Assembly (NCBI GenBank): GCA_964483375.1
Contig: CAZABJ010000022.1
Coordinates: forward strand, 1 to 40,459
Direction of reading: 5' to 3'
DNA length: 40,459 nt
Source: JAUIEH01 sp964483375
GTDB lineage: Bacteria; Pseudomonadota; Alphaproteobacteria; Caulobacterales; Maricaulaceae
Positions 24,790 to 33,184 of this stretch are shown in pieces (within the stretch, counting starts at the first letter, position 1; each line of letters opens with the position of its first letter). Both the position numbers and the translations under genes were made by a program. The notes under the pieces were generated by a model that had not been told where the DNA came from, did no database searches, and saw nothing but the letters and a program-made list of their open reading frames with translations.

Positions 24790-25191
24790 TTAGTCCTCAA
24801 CCGATACATACTGCGCAGGGACCCCTGTCTCCTGCAATGTCTGCATCACTTGGTGAACCACTGAATAGCGCGCGGCGACATCGCCTTGCACCACGGCTTC
24901 GCCTTGCGGATTGTCCGACCGCAAGTCTTCGATCAACGGGCGAAGCTGCCGAAGCTGCACTTCCCGTCGGTTCACCCACACCTCGTCATTTTCACTGATC
25001 GCGATGAGAATAGTGGGCCGGATCGGCTGCAAATCCACCACCTCAGGGCGGTCGGGATCGATGCCCGGCTCCTTCACGAACACCGCGGTGACGATGAAAA
25101 AGATCAACAGAATGAAGACGACGTCCAACATCGGCGTCAGGTTCAGATCGGTGTCTTCGGTTTGTCGCGAAGAGCCGCTGCGTCTGGCCAT
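24790..25191 (-). CDS. exbD: ExbD/TolR family protein, second copy
   Basis: A 133-residue ExbD protein. After a short cytoplasmic N-terminus comes the single membrane helix with the family motif NLTPMLDVVFILLIFFIVTA, containing proton-path Asp23. The periplasmic domain has ILIAISENDEVWVNRREVQL and the C-terminal VVHQVMQTLQETGV. It couples proton flow to TonB movement together with ExbB. It is one of two ExbD paralogues in the operon, separated by 12 bases from the first; the periplasmic domains differ considerably, so they may form a mixed ExbD pair in the motor. Confidence 0.9.
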   Translation of the reverse strand: MARRSGSSRQTEDTDLNLTPMLDVVFILLIFFIVTAVFVKEPGIDPDRPEVVDLQPIRPTILIAISENDEVWVNRREVQLRQLRPLIEDLRSDNPQGEAVVQGDVAARYSVVHQVMQTLQETGVPAQYVSVED

Positions 25192-25203
25192 CAGATAGGC
25201 TCC

Positions 25204-25614
25204 TCAGAAATCTTCAGGATCACGGACCACGACCCCAACGGCGCCGGTGCGCGACGCCTGGTCGTACACCCGCGTCACCACGCCGTGGGTCGCATCCACA
25301 TGGGGGCGGATCTGCACCGCGCTCTCTCCGCCATTATCGACCATCTGGCGTTGAATGCTCGCGCCCACGCGCTCCACGTCGGTCACCCGCGCGTTCACAT
25401 AGATAAAGTCATTTGAGTCGATGGACACCAAGATGGCTGGCGGCGGGTCGGGATCCGGCGGCGCGTCCGAAGGCGGCTTGAAGATCTCGACGCCCCGCTC
25501 GTCCAGAAAGGTGGCCGTGACGATGAAGAAGATGAGCAGAATGAAGACGATGTCCAACATCGGGGTCACGTTGACCTCGGCGTTGTCCTGCCCGCGTTGC
25601 AAACGTCTGCGCAT
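25204..25614 (-). CDS. exbD: ExbD/TolR family protein, first copy
   Basis: A 136-residue ExbD protein with the membrane motif NVTPMLDIVFILLIFFIVTA and proton-path Asp21. The periplasmic part contains a proline-rich stretch (SDAPPDPDPPPA), then ILVSIDSNDFIYVNARV and a C-terminal GVVTRVYDQASRTGAVGVVV. Membrane segments of the two ExbD copies are nearly identical while the periplasmic parts are not. It lies 11 bases downstream of exbB. Confidence 0.9.
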   Translation of the reverse strand: MRRRLQRGQDNAEVNVTPMLDIVFILLIFFIVTATFLDERGVEIFKPPSDAPPDPDPPPAILVSIDSNDFIYVNARVTDVERVGASIQRQMVDNGGESAVQIRPHVDATHGVVTRVYDQASRTGAVGVVVRDPEDF

Positions 25615-25625
25615 GCCCGCAGCCC

Positions 25626-26156
25626 CTAAGTGATCTCAAGCTGATCGGCGAGCTTGTTCACGGCGCGTTTCGCCCGCTGCTCGATCAGATTGGAAAAGAA
25701 CAGACCCGTGATGGCCGCGACCATGCCCGCCATTGTGGGGATGGTGGCCTTGGAGACGCCGGCCGACATCGTCCGCGCGGACGCGTTCTCAGCCACCGTC
25801 ATAATCGCAAACACCTCGACCATCCCCGTGACCGTGCCCATCAAACCTAACAGCGGCGCGATCGCCACCATGGTCTTGATGAACTCTACGTTCTGATCCG
25901 CTTTGAGGCGGATTTCGGAGATGATGCGATTGCGGGTCCAGTGGGCGGGACGCGATGCCTTGTCGGGCACGCGCGCCCACAGCTCCAAAGCGCGCCGCTC
26001 CAGTCCGCCATAGGCGAACAACCAGAAGGCGAAGCGCTCCAACATGAACGCCCACATCACGAACACTGCGGCCATGATGATGACGAGCACGCCGCCGCCG
26101 GTTTCAAGAAACGCGATCAGGTCTGCGTAGGGTCCCGTAGGGCCGAACAGATCCAT
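25626..26156 (-). CDS. exbB: ExbB/TolQ family proton channel protein
   Basis: A 176-residue MotA/TolQ/ExbB-type protein with three membrane helices: GGGVLVIIMAAVFVMWAFML, FIKTMVAIAPLLGLMGTVTG and IPTMAGMVAAITGLFFSNLI. The conserved channel segment APLLGLMGTVTGMVEVF with its polar Thr residues is intact. It forms the pentameric stator around the ExbD dimer in the inner membrane. At 176 residues it is the short ExbB2 type that usually accompanies TtpC. It lies 26 bases after the TtpC-like gene. Confidence 0.9.
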   Translation of the reverse strand: MDLFGPTGPYADLIAFLETGGGVLVIIMAAVFVMWAFMLERFAFWLFAYGGLERRALELWARVPDKASRPAHWTRNRIISEIRLKADQNVEFIKTMVAIAPLLGLMGTVTGMVEVFAIMTVAENASARTMSAGVSKATIPTMAGMVAAITGLFFSNLIEQRAKRAVNKLADQLEIT

Positions 26157-26182
26157 GGCGATCCCTCCTCAGGGAGCGGCGC

Positions 26183-27589
26183 TTACGCGCCGCCCCGACG
26201 AGCTGCGTGCTCAGCGACGATCCCGGCCGCCTGCTCTTCGAGCACTTCTTGAACCGCTCGGCTCGCCGAGGAGGTCAGGGAGTGCACGATCAAGAGCGGG
26301 ATGGCAGCGACCAGGCCGATCACCGTGGTCATGAGCGCGGTCGAGATGCCGCCCGCCATGATTTTCGGATCGCCCGCGCCGAACAGCGTGATCTGTTGGA
26401 AGGTCTGGATCATGCCGACCACGGTGCCCAGCAGGCCCAGGAGCGGCGCGATGCCGGCCGCCAGTTTCAATAGGTTCAGGCCGAAATCGAGGCCAGAGCT
26501 CTCCCGGATGATCGCTTGGTCGAGCTTCAGTTCAAACGTCTCGATGTCGCTGCCACGCGCCTCATCCGCCGCCAACATGATGCGGCCCAGCGCGTTGCCC
26601 CGCGAGGCGGAGCTGCGACGAACCTGACCGCGCACCGCAGCGCCGGCCATCAGAAGCGTCACAAGACGGAACAAACCGAAGGCCACGCCTGAGATCAGGA
26701 TGCCGATGGTCAGATAGCCCACCGGGCCGCCTTGGTTGATCCGCTCCCGGATATTCGGCGTGTCCACGACGAGAGACAGCAACTCACCCCGAGACGGGTC
26801 GATCGGCGCGCCGACCACATCGCCAGCGTCAGAGTTCGCCACGTCGCGAGCGGCGGCCATGATGGCGGACGCGGGGTCACGCGACAGGACCGCCATCGGC
26901 GCCAGGTTTTCACCGCGCGCGCCGTCATAGTCGATGAAGCGCAAGCCGCCGCCCGGCGCGAACAAGGCGAATGAGCCCACGCGGATGACGTCGGTTTCTT
27001 GGGTGGTGCCGCCGTCGCCGATATTGCCGACCCGGCCGGTGAAGGTGGTCACGTAACGCTGGTTGACCATCTCGTGCAGCAGGGTCGTCCAGATCTCGTC
27101 GAGCTCGCGACGGGTCGGAAGCGTGCTGGTGGAGGTGATCTGCGTCAGCAACGCCGTACGCCCAGGGAACTGCGCGGACACGATCGAATTGTCGACAAGC
27201 GCGGCGACCTCGCCGGCGGCTTGCCGGGCGACGCCGAACAACTCGCCGAATTCGCCCTGCGCTTCGCGCAGCTCATCAGACAGCTGATCGATGCGCACTT
27301 CATTGGCGTCGAGCTGAGCGGTGAGCTCCTCGCCCTCGGCCCGCAGCGCCTCGAGTTCCGCGAGCGCTTCGTCATAAAGACGTTGTTGCTCGGCTTGACG
27401 CGATTGGAACTCCGCTTCGCGCCGGCGCGCTTCAGCGGTGGTGTCGCGCGAGTCCGAGCGGATCCGGTCGAGAAGCTCCGACAAGGAGCTCGCCGGCTCG
27501 GTCTGAGCTTGGGCGATCCCACCGGTGGTGAGCGCAGCGCCCGCGATCGCGGCCGCGGCGACGAAGGACTTAACAAACTTCAACATCAT
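26183..27589 (-). CDS. TtpC-like protein: periplasmic coiled-coil domain plus ExbB/TolQ domain
   Basis: A 468-residue protein. It has a signal peptide (VKSFVAAAAIAGAALTTGGIAQA), then a long coiled coil (about residues 35-125, rich in RREAEFQSRQAEQQRLYDEA-type heptads), and a periplasmic beta/alpha domain (about 140-270). A membrane helix (GYLTIGILISGVAFGLFRLV) leads to a C-terminal MotA/TolQ/ExbB domain with AAGIAPLLGLLGTVVGMIQT. This architecture is that of TtpC, the extra ExbB-like protein needed by TonB2 systems of Vibrio and relatives. Start ATG 27589 has GGGGG six bases upstream and sits right at the signal peptide. It follows DUF3450 by eight bases. Confidence 0.85.
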   Translation of the reverse strand: MMLKFVKSFVAAAAIAGAALTTGGIAQAQTEPASSLSELLDRIRSDSRDTTAEARRREAEFQSRQAEQQRLYDEALAELEALRAEGEELTAQLDANEVRIDQLSDELREAQGEFGELFGVARQAAGEVAALVDNSIVSAQFPGRTALLTQITSTSTLPTRRELDEIWTTLLHEMVNQRYVTTFTGRVGNIGDGGTTQETDVIRVGSFALFAPGGGLRFIDYDGARGENLAPMAVLSRDPASAIMAAARDVANSDAGDVVGAPIDPSRGELLSLVVDTPNIRERINQGGPVGYLTIGILISGVAFGLFRLVTLLMAGAAVRGQVRRSSASRGNALGRIMLAADEARGSDIETFELKLDQAIIRESSGLDFGLNLLKLAAGIAPLLGLLGTVVGMIQTFQQITLFGAGDPKIMAGGISTALMTTVIGLVAAIPLLIVHSLTSSASRAVQEVLEEQAAGIVAEHAARRGGA

Positions 27590-27597
27590 TCGCCCCC

Positions 27598-28374
27598 TTA
27601 GTTGGCCGTGTCTTGCGTCAAACCCCAAACCGGCAGCACCATCACGTCAGGCGAGGCGATGCCGTCGGCGACGCGGATGGCGTTGCGGATTTGGCCGTAA
27701 TACCGAGAATCCAGCGACCGCCAGTCACCGGCCTGGGCGTCCCAGATGCCGGCGTCGCCGTCGTCTTGCGTCAGATAAACGAACGCCAAGCGACCGATCA
27801 TCAGATAGTCGACCACCGGGGCGTCCGCGCCGTCGCCGAGCGGGCCTTCATAGGTTCGGTTGAACCGGCCGTAGTCGGCCTCGATTTGGTAGGCTTCCAA
27901 GATCAAGCGGTAGCGTTCGGCGGGCGAGATGTTGGGGTCGTCCATGACCGTCTCAAGCCGCTCGACCCGCGCAAGCCGGTCGTCCAGCAGAAACGGCAGA
28001 TCCAAATTGATGAACTGCCGCAGCGAATCGATCATGTCGAACTGCATCGGCAAGAGGCTGGTGGTGATGTCGTCGACTTCGTTGATTTGGCGCTCGAGAT
28101 CGGCGAGCTCGTTCAACTGGCTTTCGACATAAACCCGCTGTTGCTGAACGAACAGCGACTGGCTGTCGATCCGCTGCAGCGTCGCGCGGAACTCGCGGAA
28201 GATGTCGCCGGTGCGATCTTCGATGTTATCGATCCGCGACTGGCTGTCGCGCGCGGTGCGCGTTGCGCCTTCCGCTTCCCGTACGGCCTCTTCGAGTTGC
28301 TGCGCCGGCGCCGCCGCCGACAACGCCAGTGCGGACACAGCGCCCGCCCATGCGATCCGCCAAAACTTCGTCAT
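27598..28374 (-). CDS. DUF3450 family periplasmic protein, first gene of the TonB operon
   Basis: A 258-residue protein with a signal peptide (IAWAGAVSALALSAAAPAQQ) followed by a coiled coil (about residues 25-95) and a helical domain containing LLPMQFDMIDSLRQFINLDL.PFLLDDR, ERYRLILEAYQIEADYGR and a C-terminal RIGRLAFVYLTQDD-type segment (here IGRLAFVYLTQDDGD). These are DUF3450 hallmarks; the family occurs almost always upstream of ttpC/exbB/exbD/tonB clusters. Role: a periplasmic partner of the energising complex, mechanism unknown. GAGG and GGGTGAG lie upstream of the ATG. It probably carries the operon's main promoter in the 342-base region before it. Confidence 0.88.
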   Translation of the reverse strand: MTKFWRIAWAGAVSALALSAAAPAQQLEEAVREAEGATRTARDSQSRIDNIEDRTGDIFREFRATLQRIDSQSLFVQQQRVYVESQLNELADLERQINEVDDITTSLLPMQFDMIDSLRQFINLDLPFLLDDRLARVERLETVMDDPNISPAERYRLILEAYQIEADYGRFNRTYEGPLGDGADAPVVDYLMIGRLAFVYLTQDDGDAGIWDAQAGDWRSLDSRYYGQIRNAIRVADGIASPDVMVLPVWGLTQDTAN

Positions 28375-28716
28375 AGCTCACCCGCCTCACGACATCACCG
28401 CACGCAGAGCGGTCCCCCGCCTGCGTGACAGCTTGTTAACGCCACGGCTAGATCCGGCGCGTCGCCGCCGTCTCCGCCCCCGACTTCCTCACCGTCTGCG
28501 CGAACGTCCCGCTTCGCGCCGTCATCGCCGCCTGTGCGCGGCGGTTCCGACGCGCTGCCAGGAGGATGGAGCGACGGTTTCACCCCCTTGTTTCTCACAA
28601 GGACGCTAACACTAGATTTTCACGGCGATCAACTCGCCTCGGCGCCCTAAAAGCGGTTCGCTTGCAGTGAGCCGCAAGGCCTCGCTGCACCTGCTAACAT
28701 GGGAAAACCGAGACTT
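28375..28716 (-). other. 342-base non-coding region between tRNA-Gln and the TonB operon
   Basis: No gene is supported here. It should hold the TonB operon promoter and the 3' end of the tRNA-Gln transcript. CCTTGT-N5-ACAAGG at 28586-28602 is a perfect 6-base inverted repeat and a possible operator. AAGCG-N3-CGCTT at 28651-28663 followed by four T on the minus strand is a weak terminator candidate for tRNA-Gln. I saw no recognisable Fur box, although Fur control would be expected for a TonB system. Confidence 0.5.
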
Positions 28717-28791
<75 letters not shown>

Positions 28792-28911
28792 ACGCAGGTC
28801 GCCCGTCGAACGGAGCCCGTGCGACGCGGAAGCGCGGTGATACTCTTCCGCACCGCCGAATGCAACGGCGAGGCCGCGCTTCCTCGGCGGCGCCGAACCC
28901 AACACCAGCCG

Positions 28912-28940
28912 TTGCGCCCGCCGGCCCCGGCGGCTATAGC
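28912..28940 (+). promoter_or_regulatory. Candidate promoter of tRNA-Pro
   Basis: TTGCGC (28912-28917) and TATAGC (28935-28940) are separated by 17 bases and end 11 bases before the tRNA 5' end, leaving a very short leader, as is usual for a tRNA gene. The -35 box matches TTGACA at four of six positions. Confidence 0.5.
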
Positions 28941-28951
28941 TCCGCGCTCGT

Positions 28952-29028
28952 CGGAGCATAGCTCAGCCTGGTAGAGCACCGTCTTCGGGAGGCGGGGGTC
29001 GCAAGTTCGAATCTTGCTGCTCCGACCA
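28952..29028 (+). tRNA. tRNA-Pro (anticodon CGG)
   Basis: A full cloverleaf of 77 bases with encoded CCA. The acceptor stem is CGGAGCA/TGCTCCG with discriminator A. The D arm is GCTC-AGCCTGGTA-GAGC, and the anticodon stem CCGTC/GGCGG encloses the loop TTCGGGA, giving anticodon CGG. The T arm is GCAAG-TTCGAAT-CTTGC. The unpaired first position C1 pairs with G72, a tRNA-Pro identity feature in bacteria. It is divergent from tRNA-Gln. Confidence 0.97.
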
Positions 29029-29192
29029 TCGTCCCGCAACCTTCGCCTTGAGGGCGGTCGCTCTGCGATCGTCGTCTCCAAATCGCGGGCTCGATGCGAT
29101 ATTTATCGAATTTCAGTAAATCTCTATGACGTTGCGGCCGTGCGGCCTATGTTTCGTCGGACACGCACCACGCCACCTCAGGTAAGGACGCC

Positions 29193-30959
29193 ATGCGCCA
29201 ATTTTTGATCACGATGGCCGGGGTCGCCGCAGGTCTCGTCTTATTCGCCGTGCTTGTGCCGGTCATCCTCATCTCGCTCGCCATTTCCGCGGCGAACAAC
29301 GCCGGCGCGCCCGAGGCGGTGCCCAGTCAAGCGATCCTGACCCTGGATTTGCGGCGTCCCTTGGTCGATCAACGTCCGGCCACCGCCTTTGGCTCCAGCG
29401 GCCCGCCATCAGTCATCGATATCGTTGATGCGCTGGCCACCGCCGCAGACGATCCCTCCGTGCGCGGCGCCTTTATCCGCGCCAATGAATTCGGCATGCG
29501 CCCCGCCCATGCCGAAGAAATCCATCAGGCGCTCAACGCCTTCCGCGACAGCGGCCGGTTCGTCGTTATGCACGCCCAGGGCTTTGAGGGCCCTTCCGCG
29601 CTCTCCTATCTCGCCGCCAGCGCCTCAGACGAAATTTGGCTGCAGGCGAGCGGTTCTTTCGTATCCACAGGCCTCGCCGTGCAAACGGCGTTTTTCGGCG
29701 GCATGCTCGAGCGGTTCGAGGCCGAAGCGCAGTTCGAACAATTCGAGGAGTTCAAGGGAGGGGCGGAGGCCTACACCCGGTCGACCTACTCCGAACCCAA
29801 TCGCCAAGCGCTGCTGTCGCTTTTGGAAGACCTGTTCGACCAGGCGGTGATTCAAGCGGCCGAAGCGCGCGGCGTGCCCGCTGAAACCCTCCGCGCCCAT
29901 TTGGAAGGCGCGCCCTATTCGGCGGAGCGCGCCCTGGAATTGGGGCTTGTCGATAGGCTTGGGCATGTGGCCGAAGCGCGCGAAGCCGCGATTGACCGCG
30001 CGGGCGAGAACGGACAGCTGATCGCGCTGGACGATTATCTCGACGCCGCCGGCCGCCCGAATGCGCGCGGCCCCGCCATCGCCGTGGTTCAGGGGCAAGG
30101 GCCGATCCTCACAGGACAAGGCGCAGCCACCCTGTTCCGTTCGGACGCCATTTATGGGGACACCTTCGCCGACGCCATCGACCGCGCCGCCGAAGACGAC
30201 CGGGTCCGCGCCATCGTGTTGCGCGTCGATTCGCCCGGCGGTTCGCCCGCAGCTTCGGATCAAATCAACGACGCGGTCCGCCGCGCCCAAGAGAACGGCT
30301 TGCCCGTGGTGGCCAGTTTCGGCGCGGCGGCGGCCTCAGGCGGCTACTATATGTCTGCGAACGCCGACGAAATCATCGCGCCAGCGACCGCGATCACAGG
30401 CTCGATCGGCGTCTATGGCGGCAAAATCGTCTTGCGCGACACCTACCGGCTCATCGACTTCAACGTCGAACCGCTCTCTGTCGGCGGCGACTTCGCGCTC
30501 GCCTATTCTGAAGCGACCCCGTTCACGCCTGAGCAGCGCGCGGCCTTTCGCGAGATGATGCGCGACATCTATGAGGACTTCATCGACGTGGTCGCCACCG
30601 GTCGCGAGATGACGCCGGACGCCGTGCGCGACGTCGCCGGCGGCCGGGTTTGGACGGGCGCCCAAGCGCTTGAGCGCGGTTTGATCGATGGAATTGGCGG
30701 CTATCAAGACGCGTTGCGCCGCGCGGCGGTCTTGAGCGGTCTCGGCGAGGACGAGGACTTCCGCGTCATTCGCTATCCCGAACCGCTTTCGCCGTTCGAG
30801 CAGCTCGAAACGCTGTTCAGCGCCAGCGCGCAGGGCTTGGAGACGATAAACCAGGCCGAGGCGCTGCTTAGCTCCCCAGAGGTGCGTGCGCTCTTGGAAG
30901 CGCGGGCCGCCGCACAAGGCGACATCTCACTGCGCACGCGTTTGCCTGAGTTCCAGTAA
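29193..30959 (+). CDS. sppA: Signal peptide peptidase SppA, long (67K) type
   Basis: A 588-residue double-domain SppA. A membrane anchor (AGLVLFAVLVPVILISLAI) is followed by two S49 protease folds facing the periplasm. The catalytic pair of the E. coli-type enzyme is present: Lys188 in FEEFKGGAEAYTRS in the first half, and Ser382 in AAAASGGYYMSANAD in the second. SppA degrades signal peptides left in the membrane after cleavage. Length is close to the E. coli enzyme (about 618). An ATG with TAAGGA upstream starts it. It lies 164 bases after tRNA-Pro and is convergent with the nfeD/SPFH pair, so a membrane-quality-control theme is shared on both strands. Confidence 0.92.
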   Translation: MRQFLITMAGVAAGLVLFAVLVPVILISLAISAANNAGAPEAVPSQAILTLDLRRPLVDQRPATAFGSSGPPSVIDIVDALATAADDPSVRGAFIRANEFGMRPAHAEEIHQALNAFRDSGRFVVMHAQGFEGPSALSYLAASASDEIWLQASGSFVSTGLAVQTAFFGGMLERFEAEAQFEQFEEFKGGAEAYTRSTYSEPNRQALLSLLEDLFDQAVIQAAEARGVPAETLRAHLEGAPYSAERALELGLVDRLGHVAEAREAAIDRAGENGQLIALDDYLDAAGRPNARGPAIAVVQGQGPILTGQGAATLFRSDAIYGDTFADAIDRAAEDDRVRAIVLRVDSPGGSPAASDQINDAVRRAQENGLPVVASFGAAAASGGYYMSANADEIIAPATAITGSIGVYGGKIVLRDTYRLIDFNVEPLSVGGDFALAYSEATPFTPEQRAAFREMMRDIYEDFIDVVATGREMTPDAVRDVAGGRVWTGAQALERGLIDGIGGYQDALRRAAVLSGLGEDEDFRVIRYPEPLSPFEQLETLFSASAQGLETINQAEALLSSPEVRALLEARAAAQGDISLRTRLPEFQ

Positions 30960-30963
30960 CAGC

Positions 30964-31014
30964 AAAGCGCGGGGTCGGCGCCGCCGGTCCCGCCCGCGTT
31001 ACCCCGCCCGCTTT
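30964..31014. terminator. Inverted repeat at the sppA/nfeD convergent end
   Basis: AAAGCGCGGGG (30964-30974) is complementary to CCCCGCCCGCTTT (31002-31014) except for a two-base bulge, giving an 11-pair stem with a 27-base loop just after the sppA stop and reaching into the last codons of nfeD. The ends AAA/TTT give short T-runs on both strands, so it could act as a bidirectional terminator. Confidence 0.4.
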
Positions 31015-31469
31015 ACGGTGAGGATCAACCCGTCGACCCGGGTGACTTCGACGACGGACCCCACGCTTGGGGGGATGGCGTCGCCTTCAAACTCGGCGCG
31101 CCATTCCGACCCGTAAACGTCGACGCGGCCGCGGCCGGCCTGAAACGCGCCTGTCACCTTGCCCCGTCGACCGATGAGCTGAGCGGCGCGATCATTCAAA
31201 TCCGCCCGAGCGCCCTGCCGCCGCCTTGGGCGCGGCCAACGGCTGCCCAGTATGGTCAAGCCCACGGCCGCCCCTGAAAAGGTCAGAAGCTGAATTTCCC
31301 AGGGGGTTTCGGGGACAAAGAGTTTCATGACCGCCACCACGCCTGCTGCGGCGGCGGGCCACAGCAGGTACATGGTGCCGGTCAAAAGCTCGAGCACCAA
31401 AAGTACGCCCACAATGGCGAGCCAGTGCCAGAGCGTCATGCTCTCCAAAAATGCGATCAGCTGTTCCAC
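30999..31469 (-). CDS. NfeD family membrane protein
   Basis: A 156-residue short-type NfeD (NfeD1b, without the protease domain). Three or so membrane helices occupy about residues 12-80 (WHWLAIVGVLLVLELLTGTM, LLWPAAAAGVVAVMKLF, LLTFSGAAVGLTIL). The C-terminal OB-fold domain has QLIGRRGKVTGAFQAGRGRV and GSVVEVTRVDGLILTV. NfeD proteins work with SPFH proteins in membrane organisation and protein quality control; the SPFH gene overlaps this one by 13 bases, which supports the pairing. Confidence 0.9.
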   Translation of the reverse strand: MEQLIAFLESMTLWHWLAIVGVLLVLELLTGTMYLLWPAAAAGVVAVMKLFVPETPWEIQLLTFSGAAVGLTILGSRWPRPRRRQGARADLNDRAAQLIGRRGKVTGAFQAGRGRVDVYGSEWRAEFEGDAIPPSVGSVVEVTRVDGLILTVKRAG

Positions 31470-32443
31470 GGCGTGCTAGGGGCTCCATCGGTGCGCGGCG
31501 GCTGGCCCTGACCGTTCGACGCGCCCGGCCCCGGACGGGTGGCGGACTGCGCGATCTCGGAAAGCCCGCCCAACATGGCGGCGAGGCCCGACATTTCGGC
31601 CGGCAGGATCAGCGTGCGCTGTTGGTCGGAATTGGCCAGCTTCTCAAAGGCCTCCACATAGCGGGTGCCCAGGAAGTAGTTGATCGCGCCCATATCGCCC
31701 TCGGCGATGGCGCGCGACACCATTTCGGTGGCCTTGGCCTCGGCCTGCGCTTCACGCTCCCGCGCTTCAGCGTCCAGGAACGCCGCTTCCCGCCGACCTT
31801 CGGCCTCGCGGATGGCGGCTTCTTTCTCCCCTTCCGCCTTCAAAATGGCGGACTGTTTCAGACCCTCGGCCTCGAGGATCTCGGCGCGTTTTTCCCGCTC
31901 AGCCTTCATCTGGCGAGCCATCGCCTCGGTGATGTCGGCCGGCGGTGAGAGGTCTTTGATCTCGATCCGCGTGACCTTCACGCCCCAAGGGTTGGTGGCG
32001 TGGTCGATCACGCTGAGAAGACGTGCGTTGATGTCGTCCCGCTTGGACAAAACTTCGTCCAGATCCATGGAGCCGACAACGGTACGAACATTGGTCAGCG
32101 ACAGGTTGACAATCGCGTGCTCGAGATTGTTGACCTGATACCCCGCCTTCGGCGCATCCATGATCTGAATGAAGACCACCGCGTCGGCGCTGATCATCGC
32201 GTTGTCTTTGGTGATGACCTCTTGGGTCGGCACGTCAATCACCGACTCCATCATGTTCATCTTTTTACCGACGTTGTCGATGAACGGCACGATGAAATGC
32301 AGGCCGGGATGAAGCGTTCGAGTGTATCGCCCGAAGCGCTCCACGGTCCAAGCAAAGCCTTGCGGCACGAATTTGATCGCCGTGCGCACCACCACAAGGG
32401 CGAGCAAGACGATGACGAGAAGCGTAAGAAAGAACGGTCCCAT
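31457..32443 (-). CDS. qmcA: SPFH/stomatin family protein, QmcA-like
   Basis: A 328-residue protein. An N-terminal membrane helix (FFLTLLVIVLLALVVVRTAI) is followed by the SPFH/band-7 domain (about residues 28-185) with VERFGRYTRTLHPGLHFIVP and GVKVTRIEIKDLSPPADI. A long charged coiled coil (MARQMKAEREKRAEILEAEG and onward) and a Gly/Pro-rich tail complete it. This is the QmcA/stomatin layout and length. It oligomerises into membrane cages and regulates membrane proteases such as FtsH. Its stop overlaps the start of nfeD, forming the classical SPFH-NfeD operon. Confidence 0.92.
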   Translation of the reverse strand: MGPFFLTLLVIVLLALVVVRTAIKFVPQGFAWTVERFGRYTRTLHPGLHFIVPFIDNVGKKMNMMESVIDVPTQEVITKDNAMISADAVVFIQIMDAPKAGYQVNNLEHAIVNLSLTNVRTVVGSMDLDEVLSKRDDINARLLSVIDHATNPWGVKVTRIEIKDLSPPADITEAMARQMKAEREKRAEILEAEGLKQSAILKAEGEKEAAIREAEGRREAAFLDAEAREREAQAEAKATEMVSRAIAEGDMGAINYFLGTRYVEAFEKLANSDQQRTLILPAEMSGLAAMLGGLSEIAQSATRPGPGASNGQGQPPRTDGAPSTPWNS

Positions 32444-32474
32444 GGCGCGCAGTCCCTCTGTTGAGGGGCGTGCC

Positions 32475-32954
32475 TCAGAGTTGTTCGAGCAGCTTTTCCG
32501 CGCTCGACACCTCGAAAGCGCCGCCCTCTTCCACGTTCAATTGGCGAACTACCCCGTCTTTGACGAGCGCAGAAAACCGCTGGACGCGCGGGCCGCCGAA
32601 TGAACCAGTATCTAACTGTAATCCCAGCGCCGTAGTAAAAGAACCGTTGCCATCCGCGATCATCTCGACTTTATCGCCCACGCCCTGGTCTTTGCCCCAG
32701 GCGGCCATGACGAATGAGTCGTTAACAGACATGCAGGCGACGGCGTCCACGCCCTTCGCTTTCAAAGCGGCAGCCTGTTCGACAAAGCCTGGCAGATGTT
32801 TCGCAGAACATGTGGGCGTAAATGCGCCAGGCACGCCGAATAAAGCCACGGTTTTGCCTTCAAAATATTCTGAAGTTGTCTTATTCGTATGGTCGCCGCC
32901 AGAAACGAGGGTGAATTGCGCGTCCGGGATCCGGTCGCCGACAGCGATGGCCAT
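32475..32954 (-). CDS. Prx5-type peroxiredoxin
   Basis: A 159-residue thiol peroxidase of the Prx5/type II group. It starts MAIAVGDRIPDAQFTL, has the active-site segment GVPGAFTPTCSAKHLPGF with peroxidatic Cys49, and then a VNDSFVMAAWGKDQG motif. A second cysteine, Cys74, lies in the following strand (AVACMSVND). It reduces hydrogen peroxide and alkyl hydroperoxides using glutathione/glutaredoxin or thioredoxin; there is no fused glutaredoxin domain. ATG 32954 has GGAGA about eight bases upstream; the frame continues to 33173 but this extra part is Arg-rich and unsupported. Divergent from yqgE across 230 bases. Confidence 0.9.
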   Translation of the reverse strand: MAIAVGDRIPDAQFTLVSGGDHTNKTTSEYFEGKTVALFGVPGAFTPTCSAKHLPGFVEQAAALKAKGVDAVACMSVNDSFVMAAWGKDQGVGDKVEMIADGNGSFTTALGLQLDTGSFGGPRVQRFSALVKDGVVRQLNVEEGGAFEVSSAEKLLEQL

Positions 32955-33184
32955 AAGGCGTCTCCATATTTCGTGGCGTGCGGCCTGCGAGACCTCACAG
33001 GCGGGGAGCGGCGAGTATAGCAGCCTGCGGGGGGCGCCAGCCAGCCGGCGCGGCGCGCTTTCGCCCCCAATCCGCCTTTTCGGCGCGCAAAGGTGTGACC
33101 CATCGGCAAGCCGCCGCACGATGTCGCCGCAATAACGGCGTTTGTGACTTGCGAGGCGGGCTCGCGACTTCAATTCTGCCGGTC

